In this document: in pieces, positions 25,707 through 34,789 of the stretch | How positions within the stretch are numbered: the stretch's first letter is position 1 | Layout: the number at the start of each line of letters is the position of its first letter | DNA from: Caballeronia sp. dw_19 | Lineage (GTDB): Bacteria > Pseudomonadota > Gammaproteobacteria > Burkholderiales > Burkholderiaceae | Assembly: GCF_018449515.1 (NCBI RefSeq) | Contig: NZ_JAAVUQ010000004.1 | Span: forward strand, 248,001-312,000 | DNA: 64,000 nt | Direction of reading: 5' to 3' | Made by a program: the position numbers and the translations under genes | The notes under the pieces: model-generated | Seen by the model: only the letters and a program-made list of their open reading frames with translations | Told to the model about the DNA's origin: nothing | Database searches by the model: none

Positions 25707-26063
25707 AGAGCGATTGTTTGAATTGTATTGTTCGCATGCGCTGCCTGACAAAGACCGCTCAAGCACTCTCGATGGCCGCGCCGACGCAATGCCGACGCCG
25801 CTCACCGTATTGTCCGCGTGTGACAGTCCGATGACAGCAGGCCGACCACTTAGCTGGGAGTCGGGCGTTGTCAGCAATCCCTGCTCTATGGCATTCTTAC
25901 GTCATGCCCGCGATCAATCCCGCTACTGCTCATACCTGGTGCCGCTCCTGAAGGAGCGGCGTTGTCACGTCTTTTTTAATGACCATGACCGCCGCAGTCC
26001 GGCCGACATGGCTTCATCTCCCGGTTCGCTCGTCCTGCGGTGGTTCTCCAAGAGAACCCGTTT
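25707..26063. other. divergent mgtC-trpS interval with a hairpin
   Basis: No gene is seen. A perfect 8-bp hairpin (GCCGCTCC 25941-25948, loop TGAA, GGAGCGGC 25953-25960) lies about 100 bases before trpS, with a T6 run eleven bases after the stem. The gap between stem and T-run argues against a simple terminator. A leader role for trpS is possible but unproven. Confidence 0.4.
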
Positions 26064-27119
26064 ATGCACGATATGCACGATATGCACGACACTCCGCCTT
26101 CCGCACCGCGCCTCACCGTCCTGACCGGTGACCGCCCGACCGGGCCGCTGCATCTGGGCCATTATGTTGGCTCGCTGAAAACCCGGCTAGAGCTTCAGGA
26201 AACACATACGCAATACCTCCTCGTCGCCGATACCCAGGCCATGACCGACAACGCTCATGATCCGGAGAAAGTGCGTCGTAACGTACTGGAAGTGGCGCTG
26301 GATTATCTGGCTGTCGGCATTGATCCGGACAAGAGCACCATCGCCGTGCAGTCAGCTCTGCCGGCCCTCGCCGAATTGACCCTGCTTTACCTGAACTTTG
26401 TCACCGTCGCGCGCCTTGAACGTAACCCGACTATCAAGGAAGAGATTCAAGCCCGCGGTTTCGGGCGCGATATTCCGGCAGGCTTTTTATGTTATCCCGT
26501 GGCGCAAGCCGCCGATATCACCGGGTTCAAAGCGCATTTCGTTCCGGTGGGAGAGGACCAGGCTCCGTTGATTGAACAGACCAACGAAATCGTTCGCCGC
26601 ATCAACCGGCAAGCGGGCGTCGATGTTCTGCCGGAAGCCGAGGCATTGATCCCGGCGATGGGCCGCCTCCCCGGCGTCGACGGCAAAGCCAAGATGAGCA
26701 AATCGCAGAACAACTCGATTGCGCTTTCATCCTCGCCCGACGCCATACGCGAAGCGGTAAAACGCATGTACACCGATCCGGCCCATCTGCGCGCGTCTGA
26801 TCCAGGGACCGTGGAGGGCAACATGGTCTTTACGTATCTGGACGTATTCGACGACGACCGCGCCGAGGTGGAACGCCTGAAGGCGGCGTATCGCGCAGGA
26901 GGGCTCGGCGACATGGCGCTCAAGCATCGACTGGAAGATAAGCTGCAGGCGCTGATCGCCCCCATACGGGAACGGCGGGAACGATTCGCCCAGGATCCGC
27001 AATACGTCTTTAGTGTGCTTAGGGAGGGCACGCAGCGCGCCAAGGCTGTCACGCAACAAACGCTGGATGAGGTCCGGACGGCGCTAGGGACGTTTTCGTT
27101 TGAATCGATAAGCGCTTAG
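26064..27119 (+). CDS. trpS: tryptophanyl-tRNA synthetase
   Basis: The class I synthetase of about 351 residues charges tRNA-Trp. It has the HIGH-type motif TGPLHLGHYVGSL near residue 23, the KMSKS motif AKMSKSQNN near residue 213 and the typical C-terminal helical region. The sequence opens MHDMHDMHD because the start lies in three copies of ATGCACGAT/C, so initiation could occur at 26064, 26073 or 26082. An AAGAGAA site favours the first. The longer frame from 26040 is not needed. The gene is divergent from mgtC. Confidence 0.95.
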   Translation: MHDMHDMHDTPPSAPRLTVLTGDRPTGPLHLGHYVGSLKTRLELQETHTQYLLVADTQAMTDNAHDPEKVRRNVLEVALDYLAVGIDPDKSTIAVQSALPALAELTLLYLNFVTVARLERNPTIKEEIQARGFGRDIPAGFLCYPVAQAADITGFKAHFVPVGEDQAPLIEQTNEIVRRINRQAGVDVLPEAEALIPAMGRLPGVDGKAKMSKSQNNSIALSSSPDAIREAVKRMYTDPAHLRASDPGTVEGNMVFTYLDVFDDDRAEVERLKAAYRAGGLGDMALKHRLEDKLQALIAPIRERRERFAQDPQYVFSVLREGTQRAKAVTQQTLDEVRTALGTFSFESISA

Positions 27120-27357
27120 GAAAAACCAAGCCTCGTTGCAGAGCGCCACCCATGCGCGATCGATATGGTTATCTTCATTTGATATTTAACCTTTGCAGGC
27201 CCGGGTGCTAGCCTTTGAGACTGTTCACTGGCATCGACCGATTGAGCCTTCTGCCGGTTCGCACCAGGGACACTCGCCGGGACTACGCCTGCCGCTCGCG
27301 GCACTAGTTCATCCGGACGACTCAGAACGCGCTTGAACGCCAAAGGACATCAAAACA

Positions 27358-28167
27358 ATGAGCACCCTCACCGACGCGCCCGGCCTCACCCTGCACGCCA
27401 CGCCCGTCCGCAAATTCTGGTTCGATGAAGTCCCGGCTCCGGCGACGCCCGCAGCCGAACGCCGGCATCGCCTGGAGCGGCTTGCCGGCGCGTTTCGCCT
27501 GTTCGCCCGCCACGGTTTCGATCAAGGCCTGGCCGGCCATATCACTGCGCGCGACCCTGAATGGCCTGATCATTTCTGGGTCAATCCGCTTGGCAAGCAC
27601 TTCGCGCGCATAAGGGTTTCCGACTTGCTGCTGGTGAACAGCGCAGGCGAGATCGTGGTCGGCAAGGGTCCGGTCAATCAAGCCGCCTTTGCGATTCACG
27701 CGGCCATTCACGAAGCCCGTCCGGATATTGTCGCGGCTGCGCATACGCATTCGCTATACGGAAAAGCGTGGTCGACCCTCGGACGCAAACTCGATCCGCT
27801 TACGCAGGATTCTTGTTCATTCTATGAGGATCACGAACTATTCGATGACTTCCAGGGTGTGGTTCTCGACACCAGGGAAGGCGCGCGCATTGCCGACGCG
27901 CTGGGTTCGAGCAAGGCGGTGATCCTGAAGAATCACGGCATCCTGACCGCGGGCCCCACGGTGGAAGCGGCTGCCTGGTGGTATCTCGCGCTGGATAACG
28001 CGTGCCACACGCAACTGCTCGCCGAAGCCGCCGGTACGCCTCAGCGCATTCCGCATGACGTGGCGGCGTTGACGCATGAGCGGGTTGGCCGTCCGGGAGG
28101 CGCGCTGTTTTCGTTCGAGAGCTTGTATGAAGGCCTGGTCGAAGCCGAACCCGATCTGCTCGACTGA
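27358..28167 (+). CDS. class II aldolase/adducin family protein
   Basis: The 269-residue protein has the metal-binding class II aldolase fold: GLAGHITARDPE near residue 58, AAIHEARPDIVAAAHTHSLYGKAWS with the HxH pair near 130, and ILKNHGILTAGPTVEAAAWWYLALDNAC with the third metal His near 196. Members act as sugar-phosphate aldolases or decarboxylases, but this longer subgroup is often uncharacterised. An AGGA site precedes the start. A shared terminator separates it from the convergent binding-protein gene. Confidence 0.85.
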   Translation: MSTLTDAPGLTLHATPVRKFWFDEVPAPATPAAERRHRLERLAGAFRLFARHGFDQGLAGHITARDPEWPDHFWVNPLGKHFARIRVSDLLLVNSAGEIVVGKGPVNQAAFAIHAAIHEARPDIVAAAHTHSLYGKAWSTLGRKLDPLTQDSCSFYEDHELFDDFQGVVLDTREGARIADALGSSKAVILKNHGILTAGPTVEAAAWWYLALDNACHTQLLAEAAGTPQRIPHDVAALTHERVGRPGGALFSFESLYEGLVEAEPDLLD

Positions 28168-28189
28168 TTTGAAACGGCACTGAGCGTTT

Positions 28190-28214
28190 AAGGCGATGCA
28201 TCACACATCGCCTT
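28190..28214. terminator. bidirectional terminator between convergent genes
   Basis: AAGGCGATG (28190-28198) and CATCGCCTT (28206-28214) form a perfect 9-bp stem, followed by ATT on the right and preceded by TTT-rich sequence on the left. It sits midway between the aldolase stop and the binding-protein stop. Confidence 0.6.
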
Positions 28215-28226
28215 ATTCGCCCGCCG

Positions 28227-29228
28227 TCAGGCCTTCGCGATCTGCGTATCGGAGATGGCGCGCACATCGATCCGTCTTGGCAGGATCGCATCGCGGAAAG
28301 CGATATCCGCAACCCGCTGCAACGCGACAATATCGTTCTCGGCGACAAAGCGTTGTTTCAGCGCTGATCGCGCGGTAATGGTCCTGGCGGCATCGAAAGG
28401 AAGGCGAGTGAGCGACGCGTAGACATGCGCGTACGCATCGGGATTGGCGAGCGCCCAATCACCCGCGCGCTGCAAACGCTGCAGCACATCTGCAATAGCG
28501 AGGCGCTTTCGCGGATCGGCCGCAGCAGCACCGGACGCCGTTACAAAGCCCAGGCCGCTATTGATCCCGGTACCATCCCTCAGCACCCGCGCACCCCGTT
28601 GAACTGCTGTCCCGAAGTACGGATCGAAGGTCGCCCAGACATCGATACTTCCCGACTCAAATGCAGTGAACGCGTCGACTGGCAATACAAACCGCACTGA
28701 AACGTCATCGCGCGAAAGGCCGGCTTCTGCCAACGCACCGTAGAGCTGGAACTGCGAAATGCTGCCGCGTGCCGATGAAACAAACACCGTACGTCCCTTG
28801 AGATCCGCCACGCTGCGCAGCTTCGAATCCGCCGGAACGAGAATGCCCAACTGCGAGCCCGAGCCAACGCGTGTCGCAACGATCTTGAGTGTCGGATCGC
28901 CAACGGCCGCGGCCAGCACCGGCAAATCGCCAGCAGGAGCGAGGTCGACGGCACCCGCGCGCTGCGCTTCGAAGAGCGGCGCAGCACCCTGGAAATTAGC
29001 CCACTTGAAAGCATACGGCGTGCCGTCGAGCACCCTCGCCGCCTCAGCCAGCGCGCGCGTGCCGCCAGCCTGATCGCCCAGCACCAGCGTGACGGAACCG
29101 AGGGCCGCGTCCGCCGCCCTCGCCTCCCGCGACCTGAATCCGCCTAGCGCAACGGCAGCCGGCGCGGCGCCCAGCAAGCGCAATACGCGCCGCCGTCCAT
29201 CGAAAACATCGGAACCATCCATCTGCAT
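28227..29228 (-). CDS. SsuA/TauA-like substrate-binding protein (orphan)
   Basis: The 333-residue protein has a Tat-like N-terminus (GRRRVLRLLGAAPAAVALGGF) and a periplasmic binding fold. ANFQGAAPLFEAQRAGAVDLAPAGDLPVLAAAVGDPTLKIVA, SVADLKGRTVFVSSARGSISQFQLYGALAEAGL and VDAFTAFESGSIDVWATFDPYFG are typical of aliphatic sulfonate/taurine-type components. Such proteins deliver sulfonates, sulfate esters or nitrile-like compounds to an ABC permease. No permease or ATPase gene is adjacent, so it must share a transporter encoded elsewhere. Confidence 0.87.
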   Translation of the reverse strand: MQMDGSDVFDGRRRVLRLLGAAPAAVALGGFRSREARAADAALGSVTLVLGDQAGGTRALAEAARVLDGTPYAFKWANFQGAAPLFEAQRAGAVDLAPAGDLPVLAAAVGDPTLKIVATRVGSGSQLGILVPADSKLRSVADLKGRTVFVSSARGSISQFQLYGALAEAGLSRDDVSVRFVLPVDAFTAFESGSIDVWATFDPYFGTAVQRGARVLRDGTGINSGLGFVTASGAAAADPRKRLAIADVLQRLQRAGDWALANPDAYAHVYASLTRLPFDAARTITARSALKQRFVAENDIVALQRVADIAFRDAILPRRIDVRAISDTQIAKA

Positions 29229-29466
29229 AAATCCTCGCGGGCGAAATCAGCGCCCAGAGTAGCGACGCCTCGTCCCCTTGAGAATTATTCAATTCCGATA
29301 TGGTTATGAGCGCCGGATACTTAAGCATTGCAGGTTTCAGCACAGCGGTTCGGAGCCCGTGGCGACGCGTGCAGGACTCGAATCGTGCCGTAGAACGCAA
29401 CGCCTCGGGCCGCCCTCCACGCGCCAACGCCCTCCGGCGCATCTCTCCGAAAAATATTGACAACGT

Positions 29467-29488
29467 ATCTTAAGATATATATTAAGAT
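29467..29488. promoter_or_regulatory. operator-like inverted repeat upstream of the PadR gene
   Basis: ATCTTAA (29467-29473), eight bases GATATATA, then TTAAGAT (29482-29488) form a perfect inverted repeat. It overlaps AT-rich hexamers that could be the -10 element, and lies 30 bases before the PadR start. Placement fits autorepression, as known for the PadR regulator YqjI. Confidence 0.55.
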
Positions 29489-29517
29489 CTGTTTTACGAT
29501 AACCATGGAGTTTTACG

Positions 29518-30228
29518 ATGAGACATCATCGAAATCGCGAGTTCGCTCGCCCCGAAGCTGGATTTGAATCTTCAGACCGTTTTTCCATGCATGCACTGTG
29601 GCATGCAATCGGTCGCCACCACCACCGCCATGACGACGACGGCCGCTTCCCAGGCGGTCCGGGAGGATTTGGCGGCCGCGGTGACGACGGCATGCCGCGT
29701 GGCCGCAAGTTCACCTCCGACGACCTCCAGTTGCTCCTGCTCGCCCTTCTGGCCGAAGCGCCGCGCCACGGCTACGAGCTGATCAAGGCGCTCGAAGTTC
29801 GCTCGAACGGTTTTTACAGCCCGAGTCCGGGCATGGTCTATCCAGCGCTGACTTATCTGGAAGAACTGGGCTATGCAACGGTTGAAGTAGAAGGCAATCG
29901 CAAGCGTTATGCGTTAGCCGAACCCGGCCGCAACTACCTGGCGACCAACCGCGAGCGCGTTGACCTGATGCTGGCCAAGCTAAGCCATTTCGCCCGCAAG
30001 ATGGATTCAGTGCGCCGCGCATTTGCAGGCGAAGCAACCGACGAAAACGCAGACGCTAATGGCGACAGCAACGCTTGGTTGCCCGAATTCATCCAGGCAC
30101 GCCGCGCCCTCAAGCACGCATTGCTGATCCGAACCGACGCATCCGCTAGCGAGCAACGCCGCATTGCCGCCATCCTTGCGCGTGCGACGGCCGAGATCGA
30201 AGGAAAAACCACCGGCAATCCGGCATGA
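29518..30228 (+). CDS. PadR-family regulator, YqjI-like
   Basis: The 236-residue protein has a His-rich N-terminus (HALWHAIGRHHHRHDDD, residues 25-41) that could bind metal, then a Gly/Arg linker. A PadR winged-helix follows: LLLLALLAEAPRHGYELIKALE, PSPGMVYPALTYLEELGYATVE and RKRYALAEPGRNYL. A helical C-terminal domain closes it. E. coli YqjI is an iron/nickel-responsive PadR repressor of the siderophore reductase gene yqjH; the next gene here is a YqjH homologue. In E. coli the pair is divergent, here it is tandem with an ATGA overlap. GGAG lies eight bases before the start. Confidence 0.88.
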   Translation: MRHHRNREFARPEAGFESSDRFSMHALWHAIGRHHHRHDDDGRFPGGPGGFGGRGDDGMPRGRKFTSDDLQLLLLALLAEAPRHGYELIKALEVRSNGFYSPSPGMVYPALTYLEELGYATVEVEGNRKRYALAEPGRNYLATNRERVDLMLAKLSHFARKMDSVRRAFAGEATDENADANGDSNAWLPEFIQARRALKHALLIRTDASASEQRRIAAILARATAEIEGKTTGNPA

Positions 30229-30251
30229 ATCAATACTTAAGAGAACAAACA

Positions 30252-31067
30252 ATGCAAAACAGACCCGATCTGGCGGTCGGCCGCGTCCGCCATCAACTTA
30301 AATTCCGCCTGGCTCAAGTCAAGCGCGTTCAACCGCTTACGCCGCACCTCGTGCGCATCACGTTAAGCGGCGACGATCTCCACGACTTCGAATCCGCGTC
30401 CTTCGACGACCACATCAAGGTCTTCTTTCCCCCGCCCGGAGCCGACAAGCCGGTCATGCCCACGGCCGGCCCAAATGGCCCGGTATTCGCGGACGGCCAG
30501 CCGCGCCCAATCGCACGCGACTTCACTCCACGCCGATACGATCGCGAAGCGCGCGAGCTCGACATCGAGTTCGCGCTGCATGAGGCGGGACCGGCCGCGA
30601 CGTGGGCGGCGCAGGCGAAGGTAGGACAGTATCTGGGAATCGGTGGGCCGCGTGGCTCCTTTACGATCCCCACGGGTTTCGACTGGCATTTGCTGATCGG
30701 CGACGAGACCGCGCTCCCTGCCATTGCACGTAGGCTGGAAGAGCTGCCGCCGGGAACTCGCGTGGCCGCGTTGATTGAAGTGGAAGATCCGTCGGCACGC
30801 ATCGACTTCACGACGCAGACCGACCTGTACGCCGAATGGCGCTATCGCAGCGAATCGGACTTCCCCGGCGGAGCCTTGTTGCTGGCCTTGCGCGAGATGT
30901 ATCTGCCGACCGGCGAGGGCTACGTTTGGGCCGCGGGAGAAGCCACCATCATGCGCGCCGTCCGTCAGCACCTATGCACGGAACGCGGTGTCGACAAGAC
31001 CCGGATTCGCGCGGCCAGCTATTGGAAACGTGGCGCTGAAGCGGTTCACGAATCCATCGACGACTGA
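30252..31067 (+). CDS. siderophore-interacting ferric reductase, YqjH-like
   Basis: The product of about 271 residues matches the SIP family. The N-terminal FAD-binding barrel has FRLAQVKRVQPLTPHLVRITLSG, SFDDHIKVFFPPPG and DFTPRRYDREARELDIEFALH. The C-terminal NAD(P)H-binding part has WHLLIGDETALPAIARRLEELP and YVWAAGEATIMRAVRQHL. It releases iron from ferric siderophores by reduction. The ATG at 30252 gives nine residues before the conserved RVRH, as in YqjH. A start at 30225 would overlap the PadR stop as ATGA. It is probably cotranscribed with the regulator. Confidence 0.9.
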   Translation: MQNRPDLAVGRVRHQLKFRLAQVKRVQPLTPHLVRITLSGDDLHDFESASFDDHIKVFFPPPGADKPVMPTAGPNGPVFADGQPRPIARDFTPRRYDREARELDIEFALHEAGPAATWAAQAKVGQYLGIGGPRGSFTIPTGFDWHLLIGDETALPAIARRLEELPPGTRVAALIEVEDPSARIDFTTQTDLYAEWRYRSESDFPGGALLLALREMYLPTGEGYVWAAGEATIMRAVRQHLCTERGVDKTRIRAASYWKRGAEAVHESIDD

Positions 31068-31119
31068 CTCGCGCTTTCTCCGTCTTAGCCACTGAAAAAC
31101 ATTTAATTAGGATGGCTAT

Positions 31120-32379
31120 ATGTATAGTCTGGATGCGAGTCGCGAGCGCCGCCTTCTCTGGCTGCTTGCGCTTACGCAATTCACCATCATCATGGACTTC
31201 ATGGTGATGATGCCCCTTGGCCCGCAGATCATGCGGAGCTTTCAGATATCACCTGCCGCGTTCGCCACGGCTGTCTCAGCTTATTCGTGGTGTTCCGGTC
31301 TCTCGGGGCTGCTTGCCGCCACCTACATCGATCGTTTCGATCGTCGCCGTCTCATGTTAGCGGTCTATGCGCTGTTCGCGCTGTCGAATCTTGCGTGCGC
31401 CTGCGCCACCAGCTTTCCCATGCTGCTGATCGCGCGCGCTTTTGCGGGGATCACCGGCGGCGTGCTGGGATCGGTCATCATGGCTATCGTCAGCGACGTC
31501 ATTCCCGCTGCCCGCCGCGGCGCCGCGACCGGCACGATCATGACGGCCTTTTCGCTCGCCGCAGTGGCGGGCGTCCCGGCCGGCGTTTTGCTAGGCGCGC
31601 ACTTCGGCTGGTTCACGCCGTTCATCTTGCTCGCGGCTTTGTCGGTTGTGATCTGGCTGGCCGGAATGCAGATCGTGCCTTCGCTCACCGAACATCTACG
31701 CCGCAAGCAACCTCCGTTGGGGAGCGTGCTGCCTACGCTGTGGCGCCTGGTGTCGAACCCCCGTAACGCCAATGCGTTCGCGCTTACGTTCATCGTAATG
31801 GTGTCGCAGATGCTGGTGATCCCGTTCATCTCGCCGATGCTTGTGGCTAACCACGGCGTCGCCCCGGCACAGTTGTCGTGGTTATACATGGCAGGCGGCG
31901 CCGCGACGTTCTTCACGGCACGGCTTGTCGGCCGGCTTTCCGACCGTTACGGCAGTCGTCGGATGTTCCGTCTGCTGGTGGTGCTGTCCCTGCTGCCCGT
32001 GCTGTTCATCACTCACCTGCCGAGCCTGCCGTTCATCGCGATGGTGCTGCTGTTCCCCGTGTTCATGGTGATCGTGTCCGGCCGCATGGTGCCGATGCAG
32101 GCGTTGCTGACGACGGTTCCGGAACCGTCTAACCGAGGCGCTTTCCTCAGCACGAACAGCGCACTGCAAGCACTCGGTGCCGGTTGCGGTGCGTGGCTAG
32201 GCGGACTGTTCCTGTCGTTCGATGCGCATGGCGCCATCCGGGGTTATGGCGTCAACGGCTTGTTGGCTGCCGCCCTCGTGTCGTTCGCGGCGATTTGGGT
32301 AGGCCGCGTGAAAGCGGCAACGGAAAGAGCTGGAGCTGTTATTCCGCCCATTGCCGGGGAGCCGCTTGGGGAAGCGTAG
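31120..32379 (+). CDS. MFS transporter
   Basis: The 419-residue, 12-helix protein has the DHA1-type N-terminus ALTQFTIIMDFMVMMPLGPQIMRSF and SGLLAATYIDRFDRRRLML as the A-loop. ARAFAGITGGVLGSVIMAIVSDVIPAARRG marks helices 4-5, and GRLSDRYGSRRMFRLLV the second A-loop. An AGGATGG site precedes the start. It follows the PadR/siderophore-reductase pair by 52 bases, so it may export or import a siderophore or metabolite in the same iron module. The exact substrate cannot be read. Confidence 0.87.
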   Translation: MYSLDASRERRLLWLLALTQFTIIMDFMVMMPLGPQIMRSFQISPAAFATAVSAYSWCSGLSGLLAATYIDRFDRRRLMLAVYALFALSNLACACATSFPMLLIARAFAGITGGVLGSVIMAIVSDVIPAARRGAATGTIMTAFSLAAVAGVPAGVLLGAHFGWFTPFILLAALSVVIWLAGMQIVPSLTEHLRRKQPPLGSVLPTLWRLVSNPRNANAFALTFIVMVSQMLVIPFISPMLVANHGVAPAQLSWLYMAGGAATFFTARLVGRLSDRYGSRRMFRLLVVLSLLPVLFITHLPSLPFIAMVLLFPVFMVIVSGRMVPMQALLTTVPEPSNRGAFLSTNSALQALGAGCGAWLGGLFLSFDAHGAIRGYGVNGLLAAALVSFAAIWVGRVKAATERAGAVIPPIAGEPLGEA

Positions 32380-32384
32380 TCGCT

Positions 32385-32543
32385 TCAGCAAGATTTGGCC
32401 GGGCTTGAATAAGTTGCGCCTCGCAAGTATTCGTCGATGTCGCGCAGGCTCAACTGAAAACTAAAATACCAGCGCACAGCGCAACTGATGACGGCACTCG
32501 CCAGTGCGAGTACCAGACTCCCCGGCGGCCTGTCTTTAGCCAT
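32385..32543 (-). mobile_element. IS6-family transposase relic
   Basis: A 52-codon minus-strand frame contains VISCAVRWYFSFQLSLRDIDEYLRG. This is the conserved N-terminal segment of IS6/IS240-type transposases (pattern VRWY-(8)-SLRD-E--L-RG). The DDE catalytic core is absent, and the frame ends soon after. It overlaps the 3' end of the glutamine amidotransferase gene by eight bases. The relic marks a past insertion or recombination boundary between the iron module and the amide block. Confidence 0.6.
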
Positions 32544-33258
32544 CGGGGCGCTCCGTGAGGCCCGGGACCGAGTTTAGCCAGGCATTAAATACCTGAGACG
32601 CCGCGTTGCCCAGCGCGGCACCTGAGCGCAACGCACTCTCCCTCAACGCGGTCACAGACACGTCGTTCTGCATCAGTTCGACGCTATGACCAATCAACCA
32701 TTGCTCGATTCGCGCAACGTCGGCTTCCAGATGAAATTGCAGCGCAAGCGCGCAAGCGCCATATTGGAATGCCTGATTCTTGCATTGCGTCGTCGACGCC
32801 AAAACGTGGCATCCCTCAGGCATCTGAAATTCGTCGCCGTGCCAGTGCAGCACTGGAACGTCATCGCCCAGATGTCCCAAGGCCGATGCCCGGCCCTCGG
32901 GGCTCAGCGAAACACAACCAAAAGCAATTTCCTTGTGTTCCATCGGCGTGACTCGTGCTCCAAGCGCATGAGCCATGAGTTGCGCTCCCAGGCAAATGCC
33001 GAGAATCGGCCGCCCTGACAGCAGACGCTCCGAAATGACGGCAAGCTCGGTCCGAAGGAATGGATAGAGGTCGTCGTCGAATGCGCCGATTGGACCGCCC
33101 AGCACGACCATCAAGTCTGCCTCTTCAATCTCCGCACGCCTCGGATCATCCACGCCCATGTCGAAATAGCGGATCTCATAGCCTCGCTCTTCGAGCACCC
33201 CTCGCAGTGTTCCCAGGTCTTCGAACAGAACATGCCGAAAGACAGCAACTGTTTTCAA
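32536..33258 (-). CDS. class I glutamine amidotransferase-like protein
   Basis: The 240-residue protein has the class I GATase triad: nucleophile Cys in RPILGICLGAQLMAHALG (near residue 86) and the His/Glu pair in LALQFHLEAD. VVLGGPIGAFDDDLYPFL precedes it. It resembles the stand-alone GMP-synthase-like amidotransferases (YfeJ type) that act on small amides or gamma-glutamyl compounds. The TTG start at 33258 follows GGAGA and gives the family N-terminus KTVAVFRHVLFEDLG; the frame is open far upstream inside the amidase, which is fortuitous. It is the last gene of the eight-gene run, 14 bases after the amidase stop. Confidence 0.82.
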   Translation of the reverse strand: MKTVAVFRHVLFEDLGTLRGVLEERGYEIRYFDMGVDDPRRAEIEEADLMVVLGGPIGAFDDDLYPFLRTELAVISERLLSGRPILGICLGAQLMAHALGARVTPMEHKEIAFGCVSLSPEGRASALGHLGDDVPVLHWHGDEFQMPEGCHVLASTTQCKNQAFQYGACALALQFHLEADVARIEQWLIGHSVELMQNDVSVTALRESALRSGAALGNAASQVFNAWLNSVPGLTERPDG

Positions 33259-33272
33259 GTGGATTCTCCGCT

Positions 33273-34721
33273 TTACGGTTGAGGATGGGCTTGAGCCCAC
33301 GGCGCCGCCTGCTCGAACGCGGCTGCGGCCTTGAATACGGTCAGATCGTCGAACGGACGCCCCACGATCTGCAACCCTGTCGGAAGACCCTGGGGGCTCA
33401 TGCCCGATGGCACGGAGATCACCGGACATTGGCTCAGTAGATTGAACGGATACGTTAGTGCCCAGGCGAGATACGCATCGACCGGTTTGCCGTTGATCGT
33501 GAACCCGGCGTCGTCGTTCTTGTGTTCCGCTTTGAGAGCGGGCACGGCGAGCGTCGGACACACCAGTACGTCGAACCGCTCGAACACGGCCGACAGCTTC
33601 TGCCACATTGCCGAACGCACCATTTCGGTCTGCTTGACGCGTACCGCGCTGTGACCGAAACCACGATGGATCAGACTGCGCACGAACGGGTCCATCTTGT
33701 ATTGCCATTGCGGAATATGATGGCCGGCGATCGTCGCGAAGAGTCCTTCCCAATGCGTTACCCAGGCATCGTAGGCACTTTCATTCCAATCGAGATTGAC
33801 CTGTTCCACTACGGCGCCCGCCGCCTGCATCTTGCGGACAGCTTCCGCCGTGTTCCGGGCGACTTCGTTATCAACTTCGACGAAGCCCAGATTGCTGGAG
33901 AAAGCGACCCGCAGGCCTTGCATGCCTCCCGAGGTAGCGGTGGGAATGACGACCCGATCGCGCAGGCTTGTGATGTCGTCCGGGTGTTGGCCAGACATCA
34001 CATTGAGCATCAGCGCGGCGTCACCGACGCTTCGCGTGATCGGGCCGATATGCACGATCGACTCGAACATCGTATCGAGCAGCAAGCCCGGAACGCGTCC
34101 GTAGGCAGGCTTGTAGCCGACTGTTCCGCAAGCCGAGGCGGGAATGCGCAGCGAGCCGCCACCGTCATCGCCTTCCGCCAGCGTCGTCATGCCGGTTGCC
34201 ACGGCGACTGCCGATCCGCCAGAGGACCCGCCGCTGCTGAAATCGGTGTCCCACGGGTTCCGGGTCACACCATAGAGGGGGCTGTGGCAATGGCCTGCAT
34301 GGGCAAATTCAGGGGTCGTGGTGCGAATGTGCATGATCGCGCCGGCATCGAAAAGGCGCTGCACCGCAGGAATCGTGCGATCGGCGACCACGCCTTCGAA
34401 AACCTTCGAGCCCCAGGAAGTCGTCACCCCTTTGACCGGGTGAAGCTCCTTCACCGCAAGCGGAATGCCCTCCAGCGGACGAACCTCAACGCCTGACTGA
34501 TACCGCGCTTCGGCACTCGCGGCCTGATCCAGCGCCTGCTCGTAAAACCGGTTGGTGATCGCATTGACCTTCGGATTGACGGACTCGCAGCGCGCGATGA
34601 CAGCTTTCATCAGGTCTACCGGCGAAAGGCTTCGGTCGCGAAACCTTTGCAATGCTTCTTCGGCCGTGATGAAGCAAAGTTCCGACTGAGACAGACGGGA
34701 GTCCTTGATTGGCTCATTCAT
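33273..34721 (-). CDS. amidase signature enzyme
   Basis: The 482-residue hydrolase has the Ser-cisSer-Lys triad region. Lys is in PLAVKELHPVKGVTT near residue 89, and the Ser pair is in the GGSSGGSAVAVATG block near residue 165. DGGGSLRIPASACGTVGYKP follows, as in GatA-type amidases. It would hydrolyse a carboxamide to acid and ammonia in the cytoplasm. It lies between the Urt-like ATPase genes and the GATase gene, so the transporter probably brings its substrate. A good AAGGAAG site precedes the ATG. Confidence 0.92.
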   Translation of the reverse strand: MNEPIKDSRLSQSELCFITAEEALQRFRDRSLSPVDLMKAVIARCESVNPKVNAITNRFYEQALDQAASAEARYQSGVEVRPLEGIPLAVKELHPVKGVTTSWGSKVFEGVVADRTIPAVQRLFDAGAIMHIRTTTPEFAHAGHCHSPLYGVTRNPWDTDFSSGGSSGGSAVAVATGMTTLAEGDDGGGSLRIPASACGTVGYKPAYGRVPGLLLDTMFESIVHIGPITRSVGDAALMLNVMSGQHPDDITSLRDRVVIPTATSGGMQGLRVAFSSNLGFVEVDNEVARNTAEAVRKMQAAGAVVEQVNLDWNESAYDAWVTHWEGLFATIAGHHIPQWQYKMDPFVRSLIHRGFGHSAVRVKQTEMVRSAMWQKLSAVFERFDVLVCPTLAVPALKAEHKNDDAGFTINGKPVDAYLAWALTYPFNLLSQCPVISVPSGMSPQGLPTGLQIVGRPFDDLTVFKAAAAFEQAAPWAQAHPQP

Positions 34722-34789
34722 GATGGTTCTTCCTTGGCTTGGGCAACGAATCGATATCGACGGTTAAAGAAAAAATAGGTCGGATGCCG

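Noticed and set aside
25941..25980. Intrinsic terminator before trpS
   Set aside because: The stem is perfect, but the T-run is eleven bases away and no rightward gene ends there.
33259..33753. Amidotransferase frame extended upstream
   Set aside because: It overlaps the amidase gene and lacks family similarity; the TTG at 33258 has a proper ribosome site and the expected N-terminus.
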